Shown here piece after piece: positions 16,842 through 26,639 of a stretch of 64,000 nt of DNA; position 1 is the stretch's first letter; each line of letters begins with the position of its first letter. Origin of the DNA: Burkholderiales bacterium (lineage in GTDB: Bacteria; Pseudomonadota; Gammaproteobacteria; Burkholderiales; Burkholderiaceae_C); contig JAGWTU010000005.1 in the NCBI GenBank assembly GCA_028868825.1, positions 1 through 64,000 on the forward strand. Reading direction: 5' to 3'. The position numbers and the translations under genes were made by a program. The notes under the pieces are model-generated. The model did not search any database. It saw only the letters and a program-made list of their open reading frames with translations, and was not told the DNA's origin.

Positions 16842-18967
16842 CGGCGCAGGGCCCGGGCGTAGTCGAAATAGCGGTAGGTGCGGCCGTCGACCGTGAGGTC
16901 CTTGACCGCGAGCTCGGCGCTGTAATGCCCGACGAGCGCCGCATCGGCGGTGGCGCCGCTGGGGTCGGTCGGCAGCTCGAAGCGCAGACCGCCGGCGTCG
17001 GCCTCGGGGCGCAGCACGTGCGCGACGACGCTGGGCGCCGAGCGGCTCGCCGGCGCCTCCAGCGCCTCGTCGAGGATGCGGCCGTCGGCCTGCGGCAGCG
17101 CCAGGCCGAGCACATGCGCCACCGTCGGCGCGAGGTCGACGTTGCCGCTCGGGTCCGTCACCGTCGTTGCGCGGCGGAACGAGGGGCCGGCGGCGATGAG
17201 CGTGTTGTGCACGTCGGTCGGTCCGAAGCTGCCGTGCATGCCGCGCTGGCCGGGGCCGAAGCTCTCGAACTCGATGCCCGGCATGCCCTGAATCACCGCC
17301 CGGTCGTCCCAGGCGTAGCTGACGACGACGTCGGGCTGGCCATGGTCGCGGCGCATGCCGTTCTCCAGCCGCACCTGGGCCAGCGGGAAGGTGCCGGGGA
17401 TGGCGCCGTAGCGCGTGTCGACGAAGATCGCGCCGTATTCCTCGCGCTGCTGCAGGAAGGTGACGAGGCGGCGCACGAGCGCGTCGTCGTGGCCGGGCAG
17501 GTAGAAGTAGTCGGAGCCGCCGTTGGCGGCGATGACGATGCCGTCGTCGGGCAGGCCGCCCGGCGCCGGCACCTTGAAGCTCGCCACCGGCTGCGCCAGC
17601 GTCGCGCTCAACGCCTGGTAGCGCGTGCCGGCCTTGCCGCACAGCGCGCCGCTGGCGTCGACGCGCAGCGGCAGCGTCGGCCGCGCGGCGGCGTCCAGCC
17701 CCGACATCGGCGAGGCGGCGCAGCCGTTGCCGTCGTAGGCCTTGAAGCCGCGGTAGGTCAGCAGGTCGGCCGAGCGCACGTCGCCCGAGAACGAATAGCC
17801 GCCGACCGGGTCGACGGCGCCGATCCTCGCCGCCGTGCGGCCGCTCGCCGCGCCGTTGACGGCCGGGCCGTCGGGCGGCGTCTTCGAAGGCTCGATGGCG
17901 CGCAGCGGGTACAGCGCGAACGGCCCCGAGACGCTGCTGTGGCCATGGTCGGAGACGACGACGACGTTGGTCGACTCGGCCAGCCCCTGCTCGCGCAGCG
18001 CGGCCAGCAGCTCGCCCAGCCGTGCGTCCTGCGAGCGCAGGCCGGCGCGCGCGTTGGCGCTGCCCGGGCCGTAGCCATGCTGGTTGTTGTCGGGCGTGCG
18101 GAACCAGATCAGCGACAGCATCGGCTGCTTGCGCGGCAGGATGTAGCGCGTGTAGACCGAGAGCATGTAGCGGTTGGCGGCGTCCTCGCCGGCGCCCTGG
18201 CTGCGATCGGAGCCGTCGCGCGCGGGGATCGCGAGCTGGCCCGCGGGGTCGAAGGCGGTGGTGTCGAAGGTGACGTAGCCGGGTCGGTTCGTCGGGTTGC
18301 CGTTGTTTGCCGCCAGCGTCACCGCGTCGGCGCCCTCGTAGCCGTTGACGACGTTGGCCGGCAGGGCGATGCCGGCGGCCTGCAGTTCGACCGCCAGGCT
18401 GCGCGGCAGCACCATGTTCTCGTCGACGAACGAGCCGCCGCGGCTCAGGTCCTGCAGGAAGGCAGCGCCCGACTTGCCGACGGTCGCCGTGCTCATGCCG
18501 GCGGCGCGCGCGGCGGCGAACAGGTTCTGCACCATCAGCATCTCGTTGCCGTAGGTCTCGTTGAGCGTGGCGAGCACGCGCCAGTCCTCGGTGAACACCG
18601 GCGCGACGTAATCCTGCTTGCCGCCCGCAGCCGATTTGCCCACGGGGATCGTCTTGCCCTGCGGCGGCGTCCAGAAGGTGTTGCCGTAGAAGCCGCTGTG
18701 CTGCGGGAACGCGCCGGTGGCGAACGACGAGCCGTTCATCATCGTGAAGGTCGGAAAGGTCGCGTGGTTGTCGGCGAAGTTCACACCCTGGTCGCGCAGA
18801 CGCGCGAGGTTGGGCGTCTCCTGCGCGTTGATCGAATCGGGCCGCAGCCCGTCCCAGACCATGATGATGGTGCGCGTCGGCGCCGGGGCCATCGATGGCG
18901 GCGCGGCGCAGGCCGCGACGAGGGCGGCAGCGATCAGGCTGGCGAGTGGGGCGAGATTCGACTTCAT
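16838..18967 (-). CDS. Type I phosphodiesterase/nucleotide pyrophosphatase-family lipoprotein
   Basis: 709 residues from the ATG at 18967. The N-terminus is a lipoprotein signal: LASLIAAALVAACAAP, with lipobox LVAAC. The alkaline-phosphatase-superfamily metal sites are visible: the first Asp in IIMVWDGLRPDSI, the nucleophile region ATFPTFTMMNGSSFATG, DNNQHGYGPGS (Asp and His), VVVVSDHGHSSV (Asp and His) and a late GMHGSFGP histidine. The family hydrolyses phosphodiesters or pyrophosphates, usually outside the cytoplasm. The length exceeds a bare NPP domain because of an insert of about 150 residues between 390 and 540. It diverges from an OprB-type porin gene. The substrate is not predictable. 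Confidence 0.85.
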   Translation of the reverse strand: MKSNLAPLASLIAAALVAACAAPPSMAPAPTRTIIMVWDGLRPDSINAQETPNLARLRDQGVNFADNHATFPTFTMMNGSSFATGAFPQHSGFYGNTFWTPPQGKTIPVGKSAAGGKQDYVAPVFTEDWRVLATLNETYGNEMLMVQNLFAAARAAGMSTATVGKSGAAFLQDLSRGGSFVDENMVLPRSLAVELQAAGIALPANVVNGYEGADAVTLAANNGNPTNRPGYVTFDTTAFDPAGQLAIPARDGSDRSQGAGEDAANRYMLSVYTRYILPRKQPMLSLIWFRTPDNNQHGYGPGSANARAGLRSQDARLGELLAALREQGLAESTNVVVVSDHGHSSVSGPFALYPLRAIEPSKTPPDGPAVNGAASGRTAARIGAVDPVGGYSFSGDVRSADLLTYRGFKAYDGNGCAASPMSGLDAAARPTLPLRVDASGALCGKAGTRYQALSATLAQPVASFKVPAPGGLPDDGIVIAANGGSDYFYLPGHDDALVRRLVTFLQQREEYGAIFVDTRYGAIPGTFPLAQVRLENGMRRDHGQPDVVVSYAWDDRAVIQGMPGIEFESFGPGQRGMHGSFGPTDVHNTLIAAGPSFRRATTVTDPSGNVDLAPTVAHVLGLALPQADGRILDEALEAPASRSAPSVVAHVLRPEADAGGLRFELPTDPSGATADAALVGHYSAELAVKDLTVDGRTYRYFDYARALRR

Positions 18968-19132
18968 GAGGAGAAGGTTCCGTGGATCAGGGGTGCAACC
19001 GGCCATCGTCGCCGTTGTCGATGACGCGCCGGTGACAGCGGCCGTCGCCGCGAGCGTCGCAGCGATGCCACGAACGGGACCGAGAATCGGCGTCCGCCAC
19101 CACGACGATCACGCCCGCCCCGCCGTCTGCCG

Positions 19133-20434
19133 ATGAAGACCCCGTCCGTCCTGCTCCTCGTCGCCGGCGCCTGTGCGCTCGCACCGACCGCCCATGCGCA
19201 AAGCGCCTGGTCCGCCTATGGCCAGGGCACCCTGGTCGTCCAGGGCCATGCGGGCTTTGCCGCCGCCTACAGCGGGCCGCAGAGCCTGAGCGCGACGGCG
19301 CAGCGCAAGGAGACCACCGACCTCACGGTCTACGCCGGGCGCGGGCTCTGGCAAGGCGCCGAGTTCTGGATCGATGGTGAGATCGACCAGGGTTTCGGGC
19401 TCGACAACACGCTCGGCACGGCCGGATTCCCCAGCGGCGAGGCCTACAAGGTCGGCGCCGACCGGCCTTATCCGCGCCTGCCGCGCGCCTTCGCCCGCCA
19501 GGTGTTCGAGCTCGGCGGCGAGATGCAGGCCGTCGACGCGGCGCCGAACCAGTTGGCGGCGAAGCGCGCCGCCGACAACGTCACCGTGACGCTGGGCAAG
19601 TTCTCGGTCGTCGATGTCTTCGACAACAACGCCTACGCCCACGACCCGCGCGCCGACTTCCTCAACTGGGCCATCATCGACGCCGGCACCTTCGACTACG
19701 CCGCCGACGCCTGGGGCTACACGAACGGCGCCGCCGTCGAATGGAACCAGAGCCGCTGGACGCTGCGCGGCGGCCTGTTCCAGATGTCGCCGGTGCCGAA
19801 CTCGAAGATCAGCGGCCTGCATGGGCGCGATCGCTCGGTCGTCGTCGAGGTCGAGGAGCGCCACGCCTGGCTGGACCATCCGGGCAAGGTCCGCCTGCTC
19901 GCCTGGAGCAACCGCGCCGGCATGGCGAGCTATGCCGACGCCCTTGCCTGGGGCCGCGCCCACGCTGCGGCGCCCGACCCGGCGCCCGTGCGGCGGCTGG
20001 CGACGAACTCGGGCTGGGCCGTCAACGTCGAGCAGGAGCTGGCGACCGGTGTGGGCTGGTTCGGCCGCGTTTCGGCCAACGGCGGCCGCAAGGAGGCCTA
20101 CGAGTTCAGCGACATCAACCGCTCGGCGAGCACCGGCGTGTCGGTGGCCGGCTCGCCGTGGGGGCGCGGCGACGACCGTGTCGGTGTCGCGCTGGCGGTC
20201 GACGAACTCTCGGGCGACGCGCGCGCGTTCTTCGCCGCCGGCGGCCTCGGCATCTTGATCGGCGATGGGCGCCTGGACTACGGCCGCGAAAGCATCGCCG
20301 AGGCTTATTACGCGCTGGCGCTCGGTCACTGGGGCCAGCTCGGCCTCGATTTCCAGCGCATCGCCAACCCGGCCTACAACCGCGACCGCGGGCCGGTCTC
20401 GATCTGGGCGCTGCGGCTGCACGCCGCGTTCTGA
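19133..20434 (+). CDS. OprB-family carbohydrate-selective porin
   Basis: 433 residues. Signal peptide MKTPSVLLLVAGACALAPTAHA, then alternating beta-strand sequence to a C-terminal aromatic residue (ALRLHAAF), as expected of an outer-membrane barrel. Family marks are DLTVYAGRGLWQGAEFWIDGEIDQGFGL near the N-terminus, VTLGKFSVVDVFDNNAYAHDPRADF in the middle and SIAEAYYALALGHWGQLGLDFQRIANPAYN near the end. OprB porins let sugars or small solutes pass the outer membrane. It is divergent from the phosphodiesterase lipoprotein, so the two may share a substrate route; this is inference. Its last 61 bases overlap the 3' end of the convergent reductase gene. Confidence 0.88.
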   Translation: MKTPSVLLLVAGACALAPTAHAQSAWSAYGQGTLVVQGHAGFAAAYSGPQSLSATAQRKETTDLTVYAGRGLWQGAEFWIDGEIDQGFGLDNTLGTAGFPSGEAYKVGADRPYPRLPRAFARQVFELGGEMQAVDAAPNQLAAKRAADNVTVTLGKFSVVDVFDNNAYAHDPRADFLNWAIIDAGTFDYAADAWGYTNGAAVEWNQSRWTLRGGLFQMSPVPNSKISGLHGRDRSVVVEVEERHAWLDHPGKVRLLAWSNRAGMASYADALAWGRAHAAAPDPAPVRRLATNSGWAVNVEQELATGVGWFGRVSANGGRKEAYEFSDINRSASTGVSVAGSPWGRGDDRVGVALAVDELSGDARAFFAAGGLGILIGDGRLDYGRESIAEAYYALALGHWGQLGLDFQRIANPAYNRDRGPVSIWALRLHAAF

Positions 20435-21345
20435 CGCAGACGCACGAGCGCCGTCAGCGCGGCATTGAAGGGCGTCGCGATGCCATGCCGCGCGCCAATG
20501 CGCACGACGGCGCCGTTGAGGTCGTCGATCTCGGTCGGCTTGGCGGCGGCGAGGTCCTGTGCCGTCGAACTGCGCTGCGTCGGCATCGCCACCGCGATGC
20601 GTTCGACGGCGGCGCGCAGGGCCTCGAATTCGAGCCCCTGCCCCTCGGCCCGCGCGACCGCGACCGCCTCGCGCAGCAGTGCGAGCTGCAGTTCACGCAA
20701 ATCGGCGTCGGCGGCGATGGTCGCGTAGTCGGCTTGCGTCAAGGCCGAGATCGCGTTCCAGGCGCAATTCACGACCAGTTTGTGCCAGAGCTCGGCGAGC
20801 GGCTGATCGCTCAGGCGCACGGCGACGCCGGCAGTGGTCCACCGCGCGGCGATTGCTTCCAGGCGCGCCGGCGCGAGCCCCGGCGTCACGGCGCCGAGCA
20901 CGAGCTCGCCGCCGCCGGCATGCCGCACGAGGCCCGGCGCCGGCAGCGACAGCGCCGCGTAGACGACGCCGGCGACGACGGCGCAGGGCAGATGGCGTGC
21001 CAGCCGCTGCGGGTTCTCGACGCCGTTCTGCAGGCTCAGCACGACCGCGTCGGCGCGCAGCAGCGGCGCGATCTCGCGCGCCAGCGCCTCGGTGGCGGCC
21101 GATTTGACGCAGCACAGGATCAGCTCGGCACCGCGCAACGCGCCGTAGCCGGTGTCGGCCTCGATGCCGGTGATGCGCAGGACGCCGGCCGCCGTCTGCA
21201 GCCGCAGCCCGTCGGCGCGGATCGCGTCGACATGCGCGGCGCGGCCGATCAACGTCACGCGAGCCCCCGCGCGGGCGAGCAGCGCGCCGAAATAGCTGCC
21301 GACGGCGCCGGCGCCGACGACGACGATCGATGGCGTTGAGGTCAT
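20374..21345 (-). CDS. 2-dehydropantoate 2-reductase family protein (PanE/ApbA)
   Basis: 323 residues. N-terminal NADP-binding motif VVVGAGAVGSYFG, the catalytic-domain lysine in ELWHKLVVNCAWNAISAL, a second lysine in CCVKSAAT, and the C-terminal KPTEIDDLNG segment with the conserved Glu. The family reduces 2-dehydropantoate to pantoate in coenzyme A synthesis, but several paralogues per genome are usual in Burkholderiales and not all make pantoate, so I give no symbol. The last 20 residues extend into the porin gene on the other strand and are probably a poorly conserved tail. The start is the ATG at 21345. Confidence 0.88.
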   Translation of the reverse strand: MTSTPSIVVVGAGAVGSYFGALLARAGARVTLIGRAAHVDAIRADGLRLQTAAGVLRITGIEADTGYGALRGAELILCCVKSAATEALAREIAPLLRADAVVLSLQNGVENPQRLARHLPCAVVAGVVYAALSLPAPGLVRHAGGGELVLGAVTPGLAPARLEAIAARWTTAGVAVRLSDQPLAELWHKLVVNCAWNAISALTQADYATIAADADLRELQLALLREAVAVARAEGQGLEFEALRAAVERIAVAMPTQRSSTAQDLAAAKPTEIDDLNGAVVRIGARHGIATPFNAALTALVRLRQNAACSRSAQIETGPRSRL

Positions 21346-21375
21346 GGTGCAGGACGCGAGTCTGCACCTTGGCGA

Positions 21376-21771
21376 TCAAGCCGGCGAGCCCGTCCCGCGC
21401 AAATCGCGCATGTCGCAATACGGCTCGAACGGCGTGCCGTCGACGAGCTGCAGCCGGACGACGAAATGCTGGCCCGAGCCGTCCTCGAGCGAGAAAGTGC
21501 CGGCATTGCCGGGCTCGAGGTCGAGCGTGATGCGCATCGTGCGCAGGTAGTCGAACTGCGCCTGGCTGGCCCAGAACGGGGTGCCGTCGATATGACCGAG
21601 GATCATGTCCTCGGAGTTGAGCGCCATCTCGCCCGGCGCGAAGCACATCGGCATGCTGCCCTCGCAGCAGCCGTGGCTCTGGTAGACCAGGATCTCGCCG
21701 TGGCGCTGGCGCAGCGACGCCAGCAGGGCGCGCGCGGCATCGCTCGCCTGCACATGGGTGTCCATCGTCAT
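21376..21771 (-). CDS. DUF779 protein (aldehyde dehydrogenase partner)
   Basis: 131 residues from the ATG at 21771 (an ATG at 21765 and an in-frame TTG at 21780 are alternatives). It contains the DUF779 marks QSHGCCEGSMPMC near the N-terminus, with three cysteines and a histidine that look like a metal site, DGTPFWASQAQFDYLR in the middle and an SLEDGSGQHFVVR strand. DUF779 genes commonly lie beside acetaldehyde dehydrogenase genes, as here, but their role is unknown. A hairpin terminator separates it from aldB upstream, so it may be expressed at a lower level or on read-through. Confidence 0.85.
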   Translation of the reverse strand: MTMDTHVQASDAARALLASLRQRHGEILVYQSHGCCEGSMPMCFAPGEMALNSEDMILGHIDGTPFWASQAQFDYLRTMRITLDLEPGNAGTFSLEDGSGQHFVVRLQLVDGTPFEPYCDMRDLRGTGSPA

Positions 21772-21783
21772 GTCTCGCAACCA

Positions 21784-21812
21784 GAAAAAGAGCGGCGGCC
21801 GAGGCCGCCGCT
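21784..21812 (-). terminator. Rho-independent terminator after aldB
   Basis: A perfect 10-base-pair stem (AGCGGCGGCC with GGCCGCCGCT, positions 21791-21812) around a two-base loop is followed on the minus strand by a run of five T (21789-21785). It lies 49 bases past the aldB stop and before the DUF779 gene, so it should end or attenuate aldB transcription. Confidence 0.85.
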
Positions 21813-21860
21813 GTCAAGCCGCCGCGTTCGCGCGGCAGCCCCGGTCGAATCGCCCGTTGA

Positions 21861-23384
<1,524 letters not shown>

Positions 23385-23414
23385 GACGGTCTCCTGAATG
23401 AAACGAGTGGACAG

Positions 23415-23430
23415 GGGGTGGATCCACCCC
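23415..23430. repeat. 16-base perfect palindrome in aldB leader
   Basis: GGGGTGGATCCACCCC reads the same on both strands. It lies in the expected 5' untranslated region of aldB, between the sigma-54 promoter and the ribosome site. In RNA it would form an eight-pair hairpin with no loop unless the centre opens; in DNA it could be an operator. No function is known to me. Confidence 0.5.
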
Positions 23431-23472
23431 TGGGCGGCCGGGCTGGATCGCCGCCGCTTGACCGCTTCAACC

Positions 23473-23487
23473 GCAATCGTCGTGCCA
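23473..23487 (-). promoter_or_regulatory. Sigma-54 (-24/-12) promoter of aldB
   Basis: On the minus strand the sequence TGGCACGACGATTGC fits the sigma-54 consensus TGGCACG-N4-TTGC at every fixed position. Transcription would start near 23461, giving a leader of about 77 bases before the aldB ATG. Sigma-54 control with an AcoR-like enhancer-binding protein is known for several acetaldehyde dehydrogenase and acetoin genes, which supports the call. Confidence 0.85.
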
Positions 23488-23622
23488 GCCTGCGGGGCCG
23501 TCGGCGCCGCTCGCGGGCCGGCAAAATGGGCTGAAATCGCCGGCGCGACGCGCTGTTCGATCGCGTGACACCAGGACTGCTGCTCCATCGCGAGACGCTG
23601 CAACAACAGTGACCTGCTCCAC

Positions 23623-23668
23623 GCCTATGCATTCGAGGGTTGGCACCGATGAATGCCTTTGCATAGGC
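23623..23668. promoter_or_regulatory. Interrupted inverted repeat between aldB and the DUF2478 gene
   Basis: The left arm GCCTATGCATTC (23623-23634) pairs with GAAT and GCATAGGC on the right (23651-23654 and 23661-23668), a perfect eight-base outer arm plus a four-base inner arm. It lies in the 328-base gap between divergent aldB and the DUF2478 gene, about 180 bases upstream of the aldB start site and 45-90 bases before the DUF2478 start. It could be an activator or repressor site. Apart from this repeat, the sigma-54 site and the 16-base palindrome, I see nothing else in the gap. Confidence 0.4.
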
Positions 23669-23712
23669 TGGCGGTCGATCGCGCTATGCTGGCGCACCGA
23701 AAGACAGCCGCC

Positions 23713-24252
23713 ATGAACGCCGACGATACGAACGACGAATTGCCCGCGGTCGCCGCGATCCACAACGACGGCACCTGCGACGTCGATGCGCTGCTCGCCG
23801 AATTCGCCGCCAGCCAGCGCGCCGCCGGGCGGCGCGTGCGCGGGCTGCTGATGCGCCTGTGCAATGCCGAGGCCGGCTGCCGCGCCGAGATGATCCTCAC
23901 CGACATCGACAAGGGCGACGAGTACCTCGTCTCGCAGCCCATGGGCAGCGGCTCGCAGTCCTGCGCCGCCGACCCGCAGGGCTTCGCGCGCGCGAGTAGC
24001 GTGCTGCGCGACGCGCTGGCCGCCGACACCGACCTCGTGATCTGCAACCGCTACGGCTCGCTCGAGGCCGAGGGCGGTGGCTTCGCCGACGAGCTGCTGG
24101 CACTGATGGCCCAGGGCGTGCCGGTGCTGACGGCCGTCTCGACGCGCCATCTCGAGGCCTGGAACCGCTTCGTCGGCAGCGCGCCGCTGCTGCCGCCGAG
24201 GCCGCAGGCCTGGGGTGACTGGCTCGACGCGGTGTGCCGCGCCCGCGGCTGA
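23713..24252 (+). CDS. DUF2478 protein (predicted NTPase-like)
   Basis: 179 residues from the ATG at 23713. The sequence follows the DUF2478 pattern: VAAIHNDGTCDVDALLAEFAA at the start, RVRGLLMRL, a DTDLVICNRYGSLEAEGGGF segment in the second half, and GVPVLTAVSTRHLEAWNRF near the end. The family, often found near molybdate transport or nitrogen-related genes, looks like a P-loop-derived fold without a proven activity. Two cysteines (CNAEAGC) lie in a loop. Here it is divergent from aldB; no molybdenum gene is nearby. An upstream in-frame ATG at 23653 is possible but lies in the inverted-repeat region. Confidence 0.8.
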   Translation: MNADDTNDELPAVAAIHNDGTCDVDALLAEFAASQRAAGRRVRGLLMRLCNAEAGCRAEMILTDIDKGDEYLVSQPMGSGSQSCAADPQGFARASSVLRDALAADTDLVICNRYGSLEAEGGGFADELLALMAQGVPVLTAVSTRHLEAWNRFVGSAPLLPPRPQAWGDWLDAVCRARG

Positions 24253-24471
24253 CCTCGCGACCTGGGATCACCGAATCCCTTGCGTCAGCAGGGGTCAATC
24301 AGACGCGCGATTCACGGCTCTCGATGCCTCGCGATAAACCCCTGCGCATCCGGTACTGGTCCGCCGGCCGATCAGGAACAGGCATCATGCGCGCGGCGCC
24401 GCGGTCGTCACGATCGCGCGCGTCGCCGCAGTCGGCATGCGGGTGGTCCGGGATGGGCAGCAGGAGACAGG

Positions 24472-25113
24472 ATGAGCCGGATTTATCTGGTCGATGATCA
24501 CGTGATGATGCGCGACGGCGTGGCGGCACTGTTGGGCGCGGCAGGCCACGAGGTCGCGGGCGAGACCGCCGACCCGACGGTGGCGCTGGCCGAGATCCAG
24601 CGCCTGCGCCCCGCGCTGGCGCTGCTCGACCTCAACCTGGGACCGCGCTCGGGCTTCGAGCTGCTGGCCGAGCTGCACAAGCGCCAGCTCGAGGTGCGCG
24701 CGATCGTGCTGTCGATGTCGACTCAACCGCGCGACGTGGCCGAGGCCCTGCGCTTGGGCGCCGCCGGCTATCTGCTCAAGGGGGCGCCGTCGGCCGAGCT
24801 GCTGCAGGCCATCGAGACCGTGCTCGCGGGCCGGCGCTACCTCAGCGTCGAGGTCGCCGAACTCGCGGTCCAGGGCCTCACGGCGGTCGACGAACAGGTG
24901 GCGCTGAAGTCGCTGTCGCCGCGCGAGCGCCAGATGGCCTCGCTGGTCGTGCGCGGACATTCCAGCGCCGAGATCGGCGCGCTGCTGCACCTGTCGCCCA
25001 AGACGGTGGACTCGTACCGCAGCCGGCTGATGTCCAAGCTCGGCGTCGCCGACGTGCCGGCCCTGGTGCGCTTCGCGATCCGCGCCGGCATCATCCGTGC
25101 AGATGAAAAGTAA
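24472..25113 (+). CDS. NarL/LuxR-type response regulator
   Basis: 213 residues from the ATG at 24472, with a strong ribosome site AGGAGACAGG directly upstream. The receiver (1-120) has D8/D9, phosphoacceptor D53 in LALLDLNLG, and lysine in GYLLKGA. The C-terminal LuxR helix-turn-helix (about 145-205) has LSPRERQMASLVVRG and LSPKTVDSYRSRLMSKLGV. It regulates transcription when phosphorylated. The next two genes on the strand are a REC-EAL phosphodiesterase and an unorthodox hybrid kinase, giving the same set as RocA1-RocR-RocS1 or BvgA with BvgS and BvgR. The kinase is therefore its likely partner. Confidence 0.93.
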   Translation: MSRIYLVDDHVMMRDGVAALLGAAGHEVAGETADPTVALAEIQRLRPALALLDLNLGPRSGFELLAELHKRQLEVRAIVLSMSTQPRDVAEALRLGAAGYLLKGAPSAELLQAIETVLAGRRYLSVEVAELAVQGLTAVDEQVALKSLSPRERQMASLVVRGHSSAEIGALLHLSPKTVDSYRSRLMSKLGVADVPALVRFAIRAGIIRADEK

Positions 25114-25224
25114 GGTGACCGCACCCGCGGCGTCGAGGATTCCCCGCAGACCCGCTGCACAGCGCCCTCTAGAGTGACTCGGGTCGGGCGTCCGGCCCCC
25201 AGGACGCCGTCAGGGAGCCCCTCC

Positions 25225-26529
25225 ATGCCAGCGCCGCCGGAACGCACCGAAGTCACCGCAGCCCCGCCGCGGATCGCCATCGTCGACGACGACGCTTTCC
25301 AGCGCGAAGTCATGCGCCAGCTGCTGTTCAACCTCGGCCACGACGCGGTCGAGGACTGGCCGTCGGGGGCGTTCGCGTTGCAGCGGCTGGCGCAGATCGA
25401 CAGCGCCCGCATGCTGCTCATCATCGACCTCGAGATGCCCGGCATGGACGGCGTCGAGCTGATGCGCGGCCTCGCCCAGCGGCGCTACGCCGGCGCGATC
25501 GCGCTCATCAGCGTCGTCGGCGGCCGCGTGCTCGAAAGCGCCGTGCGGCTGGCCCGCGAGCATGGCTTCAACGTCGTCGGCCATGCCCGCAAGCCGGCCT
25601 CGCTGCCGATGCTGCGCGCCGTCGTCCAGGCCTGGAGCGAAAGCGCGACCGCGGCGCCGCAGCGACCGCGCCGCAGCTACGGCGTGGCCGAACTGCGGCG
25701 CGCGCTCGTGCAGGACGAGCTGATCCTCGAATACCAGCCGCAGGTGGCCTTGTCCGACGGGCGTTTCGCCGCCGTCGAGGCCCTGGTGCGCTGGCAGCAT
25801 CCTTTCGACGGCGTCGTCGGTCCGGGGGATTTCGTCGAGGACATCGAGGCCCATGGCCTGATCGACGAACTCACCGACCGCGTGCTCGCGCTGGCGCTGG
25901 CCCAGGCCGCGTGCTGGCGCGAGCAGGTGGGCCTGACGCCGCGCATCGCGGTGAACATGTCGATGGACAACCTGTACCGGCTCGACTTCCCCGACCGCCT
26001 GCGCGCCGCGCTGGCGGCACACCGGCTGGGGCCGGCGACGCTGCTGCTCGAACTCACCGAGTCGCGCCTGATGTCGCACCGGGCCGCCTCGATGGACATC
26101 CTGACGCGGCTGCGCCTGCACCATGTCCAGCTCGCGATCGACGATTTCGGCACCGGGCACTCGTCGCTCGCCCAGTTGCGCGACCTGCCCTTCGACGAGC
26201 TCAAGATCGACCGCAGCTTCGTCCACGGCAGCACGCACAGCACGACGCAGCGCGCCATCGTCGCCGCCAGCATCGAGATGGCGCATCTGCTGGGCATGCG
26301 CACGGTCGCCGAGGGCGTCGAGGACGAGGCCGACTGGCTGGCCGTGCGCGCCGCGGGTTGCGATGTCGCGCAGGGCTGGTTCATTGCGCGACCGATGAGC
26401 GGCGCCGCCCTGCCCGCCTGGTGCGCGGAGCGCGAGCAATGGCTGCGCGACGCCGACCCCTATGTCGTCGATTTCGACGAATTTGCGGGGAGTTCTGGAT
26501 CGACGCCGCAGGGAGTTCCTATTCACTAG
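25225..26529 (+). CDS. Response regulator with EAL c-di-GMP phosphodiesterase domain (RocR-like)
   Basis: 434 residues from the ATG at 25225 (ribosome site AGGGAG). The receiver (about 15-135) has D21/D22, phosphoacceptor D68 in LLIIDLEMPGMDG and K123. The EAL domain (about 155-410) carries EAL at 185-187, VNMSMDNL, LLLELTES, AIDDFGTGHSS, LKIDRSF and TVAEGVED, all the metal and loop-6 residues of active phosphodiesterases. There is no DNA-binding domain. The build equals Pseudomonas RocR. It lies 111 bases after the NarL-type regulator and 110 before the hybrid kinase, so phosphate from that kinase could set c-di-GMP level and gene expression together. Confidence 0.92.
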   Translation: MPAPPERTEVTAAPPRIAIVDDDAFQREVMRQLLFNLGHDAVEDWPSGAFALQRLAQIDSARMLLIIDLEMPGMDGVELMRGLAQRRYAGAIALISVVGGRVLESAVRLAREHGFNVVGHARKPASLPMLRAVVQAWSESATAAPQRPRRSYGVAELRRALVQDELILEYQPQVALSDGRFAAVEALVRWQHPFDGVVGPGDFVEDIEAHGLIDELTDRVLALALAQAACWREQVGLTPRIAVNMSMDNLYRLDFPDRLRAALAAHRLGPATLLLELTESRLMSHRAASMDILTRLRLHHVQLAIDDFGTGHSSLAQLRDLPFDELKIDRSFVHGSTHSTTQRAIVAASIEMAHLLGMRTVAEGVEDEADWLAVRAAGCDVAQGWFIARPMSGAALPAWCAEREQWLRDADPYVVDFDEFAGSSGSTPQGVPIH

Positions 26530-26566
26530 TGCGCGCCGGGGATGGTCCCCCATACCCAGGTCCGAA

Positions 26567-26580
26567 CCACGGTAACGTGG
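26567..26580. repeat. Small inverted repeat upstream of the hybrid kinase
   Basis: CCACG and CGTGG are separated by GTAA, 60 bases before the kinase start. It could be an operator or an RNA hairpin; the 110-base gap shows no clear sigma-70 promoter. Confidence 0.3.
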
Positions 26581-26639
26581 CCGCTAGGAAACGTCGCTCA
26601 CCCATCCCGGTCGAGTCGACCTCACGACCCTACCGACCC

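Noticed and set aside
23641..23662. A second sigma-54-like site on the plus strand (TGGCAC ... TTGC) before the DUF2478 gene
   Set aside because: The spacer is 12 bases instead of 5, which sigma-54 does not tolerate.
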